Virus record (IMG/VR): IMGVR_UViG_3300022690_001586
Coordinates: 1-48,306 of that record
DNA: 48,306 nt
From: a virus
Strand: one strand, 5' to 3'
Part shown: in pieces, positions 38,091 through 45,444 of the stretch
Layout of the letters: the number at the start of each line of letters is the position of its first letter
Numbering within the stretch: position 1 is the stretch's first letter
Made by a program: the position numbers and the translations under genes
Notes under the pieces: generated by a model
The model's input: the letters and a program-made list of their open reading frames with translations, nothing else
Database searches by the model: none
What the model was told of the DNA's origin: nothing

Positions 38091-38198
38091 ATGGTAAGAA
38101 ATCAATGGGAGGACTATACTTTGAAAACAAATAAAAAAGAAAAAGAGTGTGTTGTTTTAGATGTATTATTTCTGTTTGTTTATAGAGTAAATCGTTGA
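38091..38198 (+). CDS. Small unknown protein
   Basis: 35 residues (MVRNQWEDYTLKTNKKEKECVVLDVLFLFVYRVNR). The box GAAATATATATC lies 20-30 bp before the ATG. A hydrophobic stretch near the C-terminus. Downstream, 38199-38366 holds a T7 terminator-like run at about 38230 and promoter elements only. Confidence 0.4.
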   Translation: MVRNQWEDYTLKTNKKEKECVVLDVLFLFVYRVNR

Positions 38199-38313
38199 AG
38201 AAGCATACCAGCTAAACCACTAAAAACTCTTTTTTTATTATAATTCCATAAAAACTTTTTATTTAACTCCCTATTTAGTTATATCTAAATACCGTTCGGT
38301 ACGGTTTGGTACC

Positions 38314-38366
38314 TTTCCGCGGAAACAATGAAAAAATATAAATAAGTGTGAAAGTAATATTACTTT
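38314..38366 (+). promoter_or_regulatory. Operator-promoter of the 605-residue secreted protein
   Basis: TTTCCGCGGAAA at 38314-38325, preceded by ACCGT-TCGGT-ACGGT-like repeats (about 38291-38305), then the box ATATAAATAAG (38336-38346) 20 bp before the ATG. The box and the bases after it closely match 42157-42186 upstream of another secreted protein. Confidence 0.65.
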
Positions 38367-40184
38367 ATGAAGTCACAATTATTAATCCTCTTTGTCTTAT
38401 CAATTTCACTCATAGGAGTTAATGAAGTTTTTGCTTCCCATCCGACAAATAATGATTCTCTTGGTACTGTGAGACTTTATTATAGTGATGTTAGTAAAGA
38501 ATTTAACATCGGATTAAATTATCCATTTTCTCAAGTTTGTGCCGTAGGGTTTGGAGCATACCCTGACAATTCACCTGAAAAATTTACTGCTAATGATTCT
38601 TATCTTCCAAATATTTTTCAGTTCGGGCAAGGATTTATCGGAACTATAACAGATAAAAATGGTATTGTTCATCGAGCTCAACAGGTGGAATGTGTAAACA
38701 GTGTTGTTTCATTTCCGATTAGTCTTTTAAATGATCAAGAGACATTCCATTTTGAGGGAATAATACAAGGCGGTGTATGGGATTACAATTTAAATCAGCC
38801 TGTTACACTTTCTGAACATACGTTTACTTTTACATATTTAAAAAATATTCTTGATTTAGATCCTCAGTGGTGTCCGACAGGCGATTATAATTTAGTGAGT
38901 GATGGAAATACTTCCCTTTTCTTTGCTGGATTTCATCCGTCGCATTGTGAACCTGTAGCTTTGCCAAAAATAATACAAAATTCAAATGATGATGCCATAG
39001 AATTAATTTTATCTGGTGCAGTTGATGCGGATTATGACCTTATTGAATTAAGTGAAAATAATATTTCAGGAATAAGATTTAATGATATTCAACTAGACTC
39101 AACACAAATAATAAAACGTGCATATATTGAAGTCATTGCAGATAATGACGAGACAAAAAAACTTAGTGTAGCAATTTTTGGTGAACTTGATATAAATTCA
39201 AAAGAGTTTATCGAGACTAATTCTAATATTTCAAACAGGCAAAAAACTACTAATTCAATTTTATGGAATCTTCCAGACTGGAAATCCAATGTAAGAGATT
39301 CAACACCAGACCTTACAAAGATAATTAATGAAATTGTAAATCAGTCAGGATGGACTAGCGGTAATTCAATGACATTTCTTTTTGAAGGAATACCATTAAA
39401 CTTAAATGGAAACAGAGAATTTTATTCCTTTGATTATCATGATTCAAAAGATCATGTAAGACTAATCATAGAAATTGATACAAGTGATAAGAAAAACGGT
39501 GGTGGTTGTAATGACTGTACACCACCATGGCTAGGATTTGATAATAATGGAGTCCTAAAAGTTGAGAATGGAGTAACAATTAACGGAATATCAAAAAATG
39601 CCGGACTATATCACACAGAATATCCAATGATTAAGACAAATATCGGGGATGAAAATACTATAATTCTAAAGTATAGAGAAAATAATGGTCCAGCAAATAT
39701 TAAAATGATTGAACTAGCTTCAGTTAAAGAAATAGGATCATCATTTGGAGAATCACAGTGGAGTATAGAGGTATGGTTAAACTATTTTGCAAATGACATG
39801 TTTAATCCAACAATAAAAGAAATCAAAGTATTTGATAAGGATAACCTGTTAGGTGAAGTTAGTGGTAGAGTATATCTTGATCAATGCAAGTCTGATTCAT
39901 TAGATCCATACGGTTGTCTAAGTGCATCAATCACATTCACAAACGAAAAAGTACCTGATTCACCAGTACTTGTAAGTCAGGCAATAGATTATAATAATAA
40001 TTCATTCCAGAACTTTTTTAATGATGGATTATTAGTAATTGATCCAAATTATGTTGAACCTGTTACACCTAAGCCATACAAGTATGAATGTAAAGATCCA
40101 GAACTGGATACTATCATGAACGGAGGCGATAGGAAAAATTGTAACTGGAGAGTATTGAATATGCCTCATTTATGGAAAAATTAA
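38367..40184 (+). CDS. Large secreted surface protein with DNRLRE/CBM-like domain
   Basis: 605 residues. Signal peptide MKSQLLILFVLSISLIGVNEVFA (cleavage near 23). Residues about 30-165 are a beta domain with two Cys. Residues about 210-375 follow a known sandwich pattern: DADYDLIELSENNISGIRFNDIQL.S.QIIKRAYIEVIAD...SNISNRQKTTNSILWNLPDW...STPDLTKIINEIVNQSGWTSGNSMTFLFEG. This is the SR.tT...W..p.W...rtPDL..iv.EVV.r.gW.sGN layout of envelope-associated domains. A further CNDCTPPWLGFDNNGVLKVENGVTINGI segment resembles Nitrosopumilus surface proteins. Probably host-derived and displayed on the cell surface. Confidence 0.7.
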   Translation: MKSQLLILFVLSISLIGVNEVFASHPTNNDSLGTVRLYYSDVSKEFNIGLNYPFSQVCAVGFGAYPDNSPEKFTANDSYLPNIFQFGQGFIGTITDKNGIVHRAQQVECVNSVVSFPISLLNDQETFHFEGIIQGGVWDYNLNQPVTLSEHTFTFTYLKNILDLDPQWCPTGDYNLVSDGNTSLFFAGFHPSHCEPVALPKIIQNSNDDAIELILSGAVDADYDLIELSENNISGIRFNDIQLDSTQIIKRAYIEVIADNDETKKLSVAIFGELDINSKEFIETNSNISNRQKTTNSILWNLPDWKSNVRDSTPDLTKIINEIVNQSGWTSGNSMTFLFEGIPLNLNGNREFYSFDYHDSKDHVRLIIEIDTSDKKNGGGCNDCTPPWLGFDNNGVLKVENGVTINGISKNAGLYHTEYPMIKTNIGDENTIILKYRENNGPANIKMIELASVKEIGSSFGESQWSIEVWLNYFANDMFNPTIKEIKVFDKDNLLGEVSGRVYLDQCKSDSLDPYGCLSASITFTNEKVPDSPVLVSQAIDYNNNSFQNFFNDGLLVIDPNYVEPVTPKPYKYECKDPELDTIMNGGDRKNCNWRVLNMPHLWKN

Positions 40185-40185
40185 T

Positions 40186-40356
40186 GTGTACAACTCAGCG
40201 GATTATAAATTACATTTAATTGAAATTAAGGTTGAAAAAGAAACTAGTGAATTTAGAAATAAAAGACTTGATGAAGAATATGATATGTTGATAAAAGATG
40301 AACAGACAGTTATTAACGCATTAGCCGGAATTATTGAAGAATTAGAAAAAAAATAG
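40186..40356 (+). CDS. Small charged coiled-coil protein
   Basis: 56 residues from a GTG at 40186 (YNSADYKLHLIEIKVEKETSEFRNKRLDEEYDMLIKDEQTVINALAGIIEELEKK), starting two bases after the previous stop. A single amphipathic helix region. Function unknown. Confidence 0.5.
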   Translation: MYNSADYKLHLIEIKVEKETSEFRNKRLDEEYDMLIKDEQTVINALAGIIEELEKK

Positions 40357-40387
40357 ACTTAAATAACATATAATTACATAATATTAA

Positions 40388-40618
40388 ATGAATTGGTTTA
40401 AAAAAATTAAAGAGATTTTTGAATTTCCTTCATTTTCTAAAGAATATATTTTAGTATGTCTAAATTGCGGAAGTGTATTTGATAAAAAAAGGGTAGATAT
40501 ATTCATTAAACACCAAATTGATGAAGAACATTATGATTCATCTAGGGTAAACAAGACAGATAATTTTATAATTGATTTTAATAAATTAACTAATAGTTTT
40601 ATAGTTAAACGTACTTGA
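40388..40618 (+). CDS. C2H2-like zinc-finger protein
   Basis: 76 residues. CLNCGSVFDKKRVDIFIKHQIDEEHYD (about 21-47) fits CxxC...HxxxxxH. TATA ACTTAAATAACATATAATT about 20-30 bp upstream. Likely a viral DNA-binding regulator. Confidence 0.55.
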   Translation: MNWFKKIKEIFEFPSFSKEYILVCLNCGSVFDKKRVDIFIKHQIDEEHYDSSRVNKTDNFIIDFNKLTNSFIVKRT

Positions 40619-40675
40619 TATAATTATCGGAATTAAAGTTAGCTAATGGTTTCCATCCATGATGTTATAATTGTG

Positions 40676-40819
40676 TCATTCGCCATTAGATTTTTTAGAT
40701 TCTTTAATTTCCAAGCTTTTATAATATTGTTTTATGTTTTGTGACATTGGATTTAATATCTGCCCGCAATTAATACAACAACTAAAATTAGAATATTGAG
40801 TGCATGATGAACAACTCAT
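40676..40819 (-). CDS. Small zinc ribbon
   Basis: 47 residues (MSCSSCTQYSNFSCCINCGQILNPMSQNIKQYYKSLEIKESKKSNGE): CSSC and CINCG knuckles. A CCTTAAATAATATC box lies about 20-30 bp upstream. Downstream a CTAATGG / CCATTAG inverted repeat (40643-40689) may aid termination. Confidence 0.55.
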   Translation of the reverse strand: MSCSSCTQYSNFSCCINCGQILNPMSQNIKQYYKSLEIKESKKSNGE

Positions 40820-40858
40820 ACCCAATGTTATTATGATATTATTTAAGGAATAAAGTCT

Positions 40859-41683
40859 TTAAAATATGTTGGACTGTTTAAATATATCTAACCAAGTTAG
40901 TTTGTCTTTAGATGCTCCTATCGCCTGTGATGGTGTTTTACCATCCAATGCCATATGTTCCCTTACATAGTTGTATTGTAGCATCATTCCATGGGGAATT
41001 ATGGAATCTGTTGTCTTAAAACCCCTCATTACTTTAAACTTTTCTCTACATGTTCCATTTAACCTTTCTATAATATTGTTGTGTGCATGTGTTAATGTGC
41101 CATATTCATGCGGGATATGATTAAATTCCCTAGTGTGTAATGCACGAAAATAAGCCTTGTATGCGTCTGTTACTATTACTTTAGGATCATATTTCATTTG
41201 TTTTATGGCCTTTTTTAATGCATAAATAGCAGCTTGTGTATCTCTATCTGTGCTTATCTCTGATGCCAACATGAACCTCGTTTCTCTGTCCATTACATTC
41301 CAGAGGTAAGCTATTTTTTTATCGTCATTCCTGGTCTTGATAAATACCTCATCAATGTGTATTTTCATAGGTTGATTAATTATCAAATCATTCATAGCCT
41401 CAGTAATCCGCGGAATATATTTTTTAATCCAATAATATATGGTACTATGGTCCATATTGAGATTAAAATGATCATTAAGTGACCTAGCTACCTTTCTTAA
41501 TGAGAGTCCAGAAAAATACAGGTCCAAGCTGAACGTAATTATACGAGGATCATACCTAAGATTCTTTTCTCTTTCCTTATCATAGAACTTTCTTTTGCAG
41601 TTTTTACAATAGTAAACCTGTTTATTTTTAATAGTTTTACCATATTTTATAATGTCTATGCTCTTACAGTATGAACACTTCAC
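40859..41683 (-). CDS. IS6/IS240-type DDE transposase with N-terminal zinc ribbon
   Basis: 274 residues. Zinc ribbon CSYCKSIDIIKYGKTIKNKQVYYCKNCKRKF (3-32), an HTH (LSLRKVARSLNDHFNLNMDHSTIYYWIKKY, about 56-86), then catalytic DDE: IHIDEVFIK (first D), VIVTDAYKAY (second D), NNIIERLNGTCREKFKVMRGF (E). The catalytic core is complete. No terminal inverted repeats or target duplications were found within about 100 bp of either end. So it may be domesticated, a degraded element, or a free-standing transposase gene carried by the virus. Confidence 0.82.
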   Translation of the reverse strand: MKCSYCKSIDIIKYGKTIKNKQVYYCKNCKRKFYDKEREKNLRYDPRIITFSLDLYFSGLSLRKVARSLNDHFNLNMDHSTIYYWIKKYIPRITEAMNDLIINQPMKIHIDEVFIKTRNDDKKIAYLWNVMDRETRFMLASEISTDRDTQAAIYALKKAIKQMKYDPKVIVTDAYKAYFRALHTREFNHIPHEYGTLTHAHNNIIERLNGTCREKFKVMRGFKTTDSIIPHGMMLQYNYVREHMALDGKTPSQAIGASKDKLTWLDIFKQSNIF

Positions 41684-41756
41684 ACAAACGCATAAATTAC
41701 TATAGTATTAAGTCTTCTTAAAAAAGATTCAAATATATCATGATATAACACCAATT

Positions 41757-41909
41757 ATGGCAGATCGTGTAACTATAACCATAACTGATATTAACAAAAA
41801 AAGACTTAGAGACATTCAATCAAGACGCATTAAGGAAGGAGAAACTTGTAGTTTTTCCAAGATTATTAATGAAGTATTAGCACGATCTTTAAAAAATTAT
41901 AAGATATAA
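41757..41909 (+). CDS. RHH DNA-binding protein
   Basis: 50 residues (MADRVTITITDINKKRLRDIQSRRIKEGETCSFSKIINEVLARSLKNYKI): basic strand RVTITIT, helix, turn, and helix SFSKIINEVLARSL, the classic Arc/CopG fold. Convergent with the next RHH gene with one base between their stops. Box AAATATATCATGATATAAC upstream. Confidence 0.75.
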   Translation: MADRVTITITDINKKRLRDIQSRRIKEGETCSFSKIINEVLARSLKNYKI

Positions 41910-41910
41910 A

Positions 41911-42045
41911 TTACGTTTTCTGAATCATTTTAAATATACCAGTTTCAAAAGCATGACTTCTAGAACCAAAACCGTACTCCTTAACTTGTTTGTCTATCCA
42001 TTCAAGCAACTCTTCATTTACAGAAATTGTAATTTTCTTTCGCAT
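41911..42045 (-). CDS. RHH DNA-binding protein
   Basis: 44 residues (MRKKITISVNEELLEWIDKQVKEYGFGSRSHAFETGIFKMIQKT): strand KKITISV, helix ELLEWIDKQV, turn GFGSRSHAFETGIFKMI. Like ParD/NikR N-terminal domains. Faces 41757 tail to tail, so two repressors with different strands may form a switch. Confidence 0.75.
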   Translation of the reverse strand: MRKKITISVNEELLEWIDKQVKEYGFGSRSHAFETGIFKMIQKT

Positions 42046-42100
42046 ATGATTACTAAATTTGCATTTATTTTAAATACATCATAATAACCATACAAAAACT

Positions 42101-42120
42101 AACTATTACATACAATAGTT
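42101..42120. promoter_or_regulatory. Inverted repeat AACTATT / AATAGTT
   Basis: Seven-bp arms with a 6-bp spacer in the gap 42046-42186, about 50 bp before the TATA box of the secreted-protein gene at 42187. A candidate operator for one of the adjacent RHH proteins. Confidence 0.45.
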
Positions 42121-42156
42121 TTAACCTACATACTAAGGGTAACATAGTGTGGTAAG

Positions 42157-42186
42157 ATATAAATAAGTATGTGATGATATTACAAT
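42157..42186 (+). promoter_or_regulatory. Promoter shared in sequence with the 38367 gene
   Basis: ATATAAATAAG at 42157-42167, followed by GTATGTGATGATATTACA-like sequence, 19 bp before the ATG. Matches 38336-38366 closely. Confidence 0.6.
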
Positions 42187-43029
42187 ATGAATAACGTCAT
42201 ACTATTGATGGCAGTTGGAATAATGATGGTAGCATTACCTTCTGCATTTGGCTCATCTTACCTTACTTCAGATTATTATGAAATGGGGGATTTTCTAACA
42301 GTGGGGGGATCATTTATCGGATACACTACAATAGATATAGTGGGGGATGATTTCAAAAAGAGTTATGGATTTGATGTTACCGGAAGAGCTGAATTTGGAC
42401 TTCCTATTACATTAGAGAAAGGATACACACCAGGATTTTATGATGTTATAGTAACTGAGGGAAATAAAACAAGTATTCACAAGTTTGGATTAGAGAAAAT
42501 AATCCCTGTATTTACATTATATTCAGAAAAAAACATGATTCCACTAAATGAATATGCATTCTTTTTTGGACAAGTCATTGGAATAGAACCCAAAGACTAT
42601 TCCTTTAATGGAAATGTTCTCATTCAAATTTTAGATAGTAATGGAAATCTAGTAGAAGACAATTGGCAGCAAAGGAAAGAAACCTCAAGGGGTAATAATG
42701 AACTAGCAACAAAGTCACAATTCAGAGCACTAATTAATAATGGTGATACATTTAGAATTACTCAAGAAGATGCTAATATTTTCGGGGATAAAGGAAGTAA
42801 AAGTATTAGACCAGTTTTAGATAACGGTTATCGTCTATACATAAAGATGGACCCTATCATTTATGAGCCTTTTACTTGGTACACATTAAGAGTCACACAT
42901 GACGGATTAGTTAAGGAAGTAGACTTTATGGTTACTGACTACAAAGATTCATTCTGCGTTACAGAACTTAAAGAGAGTGAGAGATTTAATATTGAAGAGA
43001 ATCCATTTTACTATAAGGAATGTGAGTAA
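42187..43029 (+). CDS. Secreted thaumarchaeal-type surface protein
   Basis: 280 residues. Signal peptide MNNVILLMAVGIMMVALPSAFG (cleavage near 22-23). Mature protein with two Ig-like beta domains (YYEMGDFLTVGGSFIGYTTIDIVG...; FTLYSEKNMIPLNEYAFFFGQVIGIE...) and a Cys pair at the end (FCVTELKESERFNIEENPFYYKEC). Many Nitrosopumilus envelope proteins share this VGG.......Y..VDI.g pattern. Coupled to the next gene (TAATG). Confidence 0.65.
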   Translation: MNNVILLMAVGIMMVALPSAFGSSYLTSDYYEMGDFLTVGGSFIGYTTIDIVGDDFKKSYGFDVTGRAEFGLPITLEKGYTPGFYDVIVTEGNKTSIHKFGLEKIIPVFTLYSEKNMIPLNEYAFFFGQVIGIEPKDYSFNGNVLIQILDSNGNLVEDNWQQRKETSRGNNELATKSQFRALINNGDTFRITQEDANIFGDKGSKSIRPVLDNGYRLYIKMDPIIYEPFTWYTLRVTHDGLVKEVDFMVTDYKDSFCVTELKESERFNIEENPFYYKECE

Positions 43030-43334
43030 TGACAACTTACGTAAAAGATCAGGAAAACTTTAGAGCAGTTTTATTTTGTTTAAATTGTGATCAAAACGTA
43101 AAATCTACTAAAAGCTCTCTTAGAAAAAATTTATGCATTGTTGGTGCTATTTTATCATTTTTCTTTTGTTGGTTTATGGGATCTATGGATTCTTTTAATG
43201 GTGATACAGAAGATGGTGGATTATGGATATTAGGAGGAATAATTCTATTACCATCTATTTTGATTGGTGGTTATATTTTATCACCACCAGTTTGTCCAAT
43301 TTGTAAGGATAGTAATTTATGTAAAATAAAATAG
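43029..43334 (+). CDS. Two-TM protein with zinc-ribbon ends
   Basis: 101 residues. CLNCDQNV (about 17-24) and CPICKDSNLC near the C-terminus flank two membrane helices (CIVGAILSFFFCWFMGS; GLWILGGIILLPSILIGGYIL). Both knuckles would face the cytoplasm. Starts on the last base of the secreted gene. Confidence 0.6.
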   Translation: MTTYVKDQENFRAVLFCLNCDQNVKSTKSSLRKNLCIVGAILSFFFCWFMGSMDSFNGDTEDGGLWILGGIILLPSILIGGYILSPPVCPICKDSNLCKIK

Positions 43335-43422
43335 AATAGGAAAATTATTTTTTCCTTATTTTTTGAATGATTTCTTTTGCCATTTCATAGAAAGTTTTCA
43401 TCATAATTGTAGAATATTAGTA

Positions 43423-43716
43423 TTATTTATGAATATATAATAGTTTTTTAAGAGATCGGATACAAAGATCATGATATAGTATGGATTTTAATACATTACA
43501 TCTTCCACATCTAACCTTGTAACCTTTAGGGAATTTCATTTTAATCAAATATCGGTAAAAATTATACCCTGATCCATGTTTCTTTCTTTCTGCTTTACCG
43601 TCTTCATTTGGGTGATCTATCTGTAGATTCTCTTTTGTTCCACAATCCAGACATTTAGGCACCTTTCCGCGGGAATATTTACTTAATACTAATATCTTAA
43701 CTTCAGCATACTGCAT
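43423..43716 (-). CDS. HNH endonuclease-like protein
   Basis: 97 residues. KCLDCGTKENLQIDHPNEDGKAERKKHGSGYNFYRYLIKMKFPKGYKVRCGRCNVLKSIL: CxxC, the D-H of the HNH core, and a second CxxC with N. Resembles phage HNH enzymes. Upstream of it is a divergent promoter (43717-43786). Left of it, a 19-codon frame at about 43344-43403 (-) is too short to call. Confidence 0.65.
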   Translation of the reverse strand: MQYAEVKILVLSKYSRGKVPKCLDCGTKENLQIDHPNEDGKAERKKHGSGYNFYRYLIKMKFPKGYKVRCGRCNVLKSILYHDLCIRSLKKLLYIHK

Positions 43717-43786
43717 ACAATCATATTAATTATGTGCTTTTAAATTTAATTATAGTGTACATTATAACCTTATATCATAGTAATTT

Positions 43787-43942
43787 ATGAAGATAATAGT
43801 GAAAACAAAGCGAGTAACCATCATGATTGATGATGATTTAGACAAAAAATTAAGGGCAAAACAGTCTAAAATGATAAAAGACACTCAAAAATCATATAGT
43901 TATTCTAAAACTATTAACGAGAGTTTACGCAAAGTATTATAA
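43787..43942 (+). CDS. RHH DNA-binding protein
   Basis: 51 residues (MKIIVKTKRVTIMIDDDLDKKLRAKQSKMIKDTQKSYSYSKTINESLRKVL): strand RVTIMID, helix, turn with KSYSYSKTINESLRKVL as second helix. Third RHH regulator in this end of the window. Box CCTTATATCATAG about 9-20 bp upstream. Confidence 0.7.
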   Translation: MKIIVKTKRVTIMIDDDLDKKLRAKQSKMIKDTQKSYSYSKTINESLRKVL

Positions 43943-43980
43943 TAAATCGTTTTTGGTCCTAAAATAGTAATATATAATAA

Positions 43981-44078
43981 ATGGTACATTGTACCATAAT
44001 TGGTTGTGTGTATTCCTTCCACAAAGAATACTAATAAAATGACCACTCCAAGCGTGTTCGAATCTACTTGGAGATTTT
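43981..44078 (+). ncRNA. Operator-like palindrome followed by a hairpin-terminator tract
   Basis: ATGGTACA-T-TGTACCAT palindrome at 43981-43997, hairpin GTATTC/GAATAC (44010-44015, 44026-44031), then stem CTCCAAG (44046-44052) / CTTGGAG (44067-44073) followed by ATTTTTC. A box GTAATATATAATAAA precedes it. Could be a short transcript with its terminator. Coding potential is nil; tRNA ruled out. Confidence 0.35.
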
Positions 44079-44169
44079 TCATTTAATCCTTATTAACGAA
44101 TAGGTGTTAAACGTGATCAAATTATTATAATTAGAATAGTTATTAAACCACCCTATTTTTTAATAAATC

Positions 44170-44283
44170 ATGGTAAGAGTTAAAGTATATTGTAAAGAAT
44201 GTAAAAAGGTGTACACTATGACATTTAAAAGGTGTCCAAATTGTCACCCATTTAAAATAATATTAATTAAAAATCATATCTAA
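44170..44283 (+). CDS. Small zinc ribbon
   Basis: 37 residues (MVRVKVYCKECKKVYTMTFKRCPNCHPFKIILIKNHI): CKEC...CPNC, a rubredoxin-like knuckle pair. A CTATTTTTTAATAAATC tract precedes the ATG. A CCGCGGAA site follows two bases after the stop. Confidence 0.55.
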   Translation: MVRVKVYCKECKKVYTMTFKRCPNCHPFKIILIKNHI

Positions 44284-44338
44284 AACCGCGGAATTTATAA
44301 AGTAATATACTTTTTATAATAAATAGACTATTAAGATT

Positions 44339-44443
44339 TTAACGAAAGGTAAGAAATGCACCTAGAACTATACTACCTATAATCATAATTCCTCCTACTA
44401 TTATCATTCCAATTATTCCTATAGATGCTTTGAGTATATCCAT
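44339..44443 (-). CDS. Glycine-rich TM micro-protein
   Basis: 34 residues (MDILKASIGIIGMIIVGGIMIIGSIVLGAFLTFR), one long hydrophobic helix with small residues every three to four positions, suited to self-association. It follows the coiled-coil gene by one base in the same operon. A holin-like role is possible. Confidence 0.55.
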   Translation of the reverse strand: MDILKASIGIIGMIIVGGIMIIGSIVLGAFLTFR

Positions 44444-44444
44444 T

Positions 44445-44708
44445 TTATTTATTTTGTAGTTCTATTTTATCTAATCTACCAGATAAATCTTCTATTCCTT
44501 GACCGTTTGCTTGTACTAATTCAAACATTTGAGGAAGAATATCTGTATGTTCTTTAATTTCGTTTAATTTTACCTCAAAATTATCTAATTTCTTACAATT
44601 AATTCCAACCTGTTCTTTCAAATCTAAAATCTCTTTAACAATAGTTTTAAAACTTCCATCCATTGCATGTCTCATAAAATCAAATTCTTGTTTTATTTCT
44701 TCATCCAT
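44445..44708 (-). CDS. Coiled-coil protein
   Basis: 87 residues from the ATG at 44708, about 21 bp after the TATATATAATT box; a TTG five codons upstream is too close to that box. A continuous heptad pattern (FDFMRHAMDGSFKTIVKEILDLKEQVGINCKKLDNFEVKLNEIKEHTDILPQMFELVQANGQGIEDLSGRLDKIEL). The micro TM protein is coupled after it. Confidence 0.55.
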   Translation of the reverse strand: MDEEIKQEFDFMRHAMDGSFKTIVKEILDLKEQVGINCKKLDNFEVKLNEIKEHTDILPQMFELVQANGQGIEDLSGRLDKIELQNK

Positions 44709-44743
44709 ATAATATCTTAACAAGATTAATTATATATATTTTG

Positions 44744-44757
44744 TACAAGATCTTGTA
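44744..44757. promoter_or_regulatory. Palindrome TACAAGATCTTGTA
   Basis: 14-bp perfect palindrome just upstream of the TATA box for 44445-44708 (-). Adjacent to a second, different palindrome at 44760-44783. Confidence 0.6.
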
Positions 44758-44759
44758 TA

Positions 44760-44783
44760 GATTTAACCAAAAATGGTTAAATC
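44760..44783. promoter_or_regulatory. Inverted repeat GATTTAACCA / TGGTTAAATC
   Basis: Perfect 10-bp arms with a 4-bp spacer, two bases after the previous palindrome. Possible second operator. Confidence 0.6.
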
Positions 44784-44945
44784 ATAGATCTAACTATATA
44801 ACTATACCTAAAACCTTTTAAACAAATTTTAGATCACTATTTAAAGTAATTACCGCGGAGTTTATTAATAATGGATCCCCAATTATTTCAAACACCCATT
44901 TTAAACACCTATCTAATAGGGAGAACCTACAACACATAAATAAGT

Positions 44946-44974
44946 CGTTTTATCATATGAAATATGATAAAACG
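44946..44974. promoter_or_regulatory. Inverted repeat across the start of the endonuclease VII-like gene
   Basis: CGTTTTATCAT (44946-44956) and ATGATAAAACG (44964-44974), 11-bp perfect arms, 7-bp spacer. The right arm contains the ATG and first codons, so in DNA it is an operator over the start and in RNA a hairpin could block translation. Confidence 0.6.
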
Positions 44975-45407
44975 ATGTACTAATTGTAGAATCAAGAAAG
45001 ATTTAGGTGAATTTTACAAAAGTAAGAGTAATCAAGATAATTTACATCCAATATGTAAAGAATGTTATAAAGAAATTTATAAAAAAAGATATAAATTACC
45101 TGAAGTAAAGGAAAAATATAAAAAATATAATAGAACAAGTATATTAAAAAAACATAATCTTACCATTAAAGAATATGAAGAAATGTTAAAACAACAATAT
45201 GATAAATGTGCTATTTGTGGTAAACCTGAAACAATTAAACAAAGAGGTAAAATACAAGCATTATCTATAGATCATGATCATAAAACTGGTAAAGTAAGAG
45301 GATTATTATGTAGTAGGTGTAATGTTTTATTAGGTTTTTTACACGAAGATATACATTTCATATTGAAAATTATTAATTACTTACATATTTATAAAAGTAT
45401 AAATTAA
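44964..45407 (+). CDS. Endonuclease VII-like HNH recombination nuclease
   Basis: 147 residues. N-terminal zinc pair CTNCRIKKDLGEFYKSKSNQDNLHPICKECYKE. Core: CAICGKPETIKQRGKIQALSIDHDHKTGKVRGLLCSRCNVLLGFLHED, with IDHDH.TG.VRGLLC..CN diagnostic of the recombination endonuclease VII superfamily. Probably cuts branched or invading DNA. The leading zinc pair and basic linker are typical of phage members. Confidence 0.82.
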   Translation: MIKRCTNCRIKKDLGEFYKSKSNQDNLHPICKECYKEIYKKRYKLPEVKEKYKKYNRTSILKKHNLTIKEYEEMLKQQYDKCAICGKPETIKQRGKIQALSIDHDHKTGKVRGLLCSRCNVLLGFLHEDIHFILKIINYLHIYKSIN

Positions 45408-45444
45408 CTAACACTTAAATAATTAATCTAACGACTTATTTAGT

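Noticed and set aside
40820-41756. Complete insertion sequence around the transposase
   Set aside because: AAGTCTT-TAAAA-like similarity near both ends is in direct, not inverted, orientation and weak; no target duplication found.
44041-44080. Possible tRNA because of a GTTCGAATC run
   Set aside because: The flanking bases form a 7-bp hairpin directly around it rather than a T arm, and no acceptor, D or anticodon arms can be drawn.
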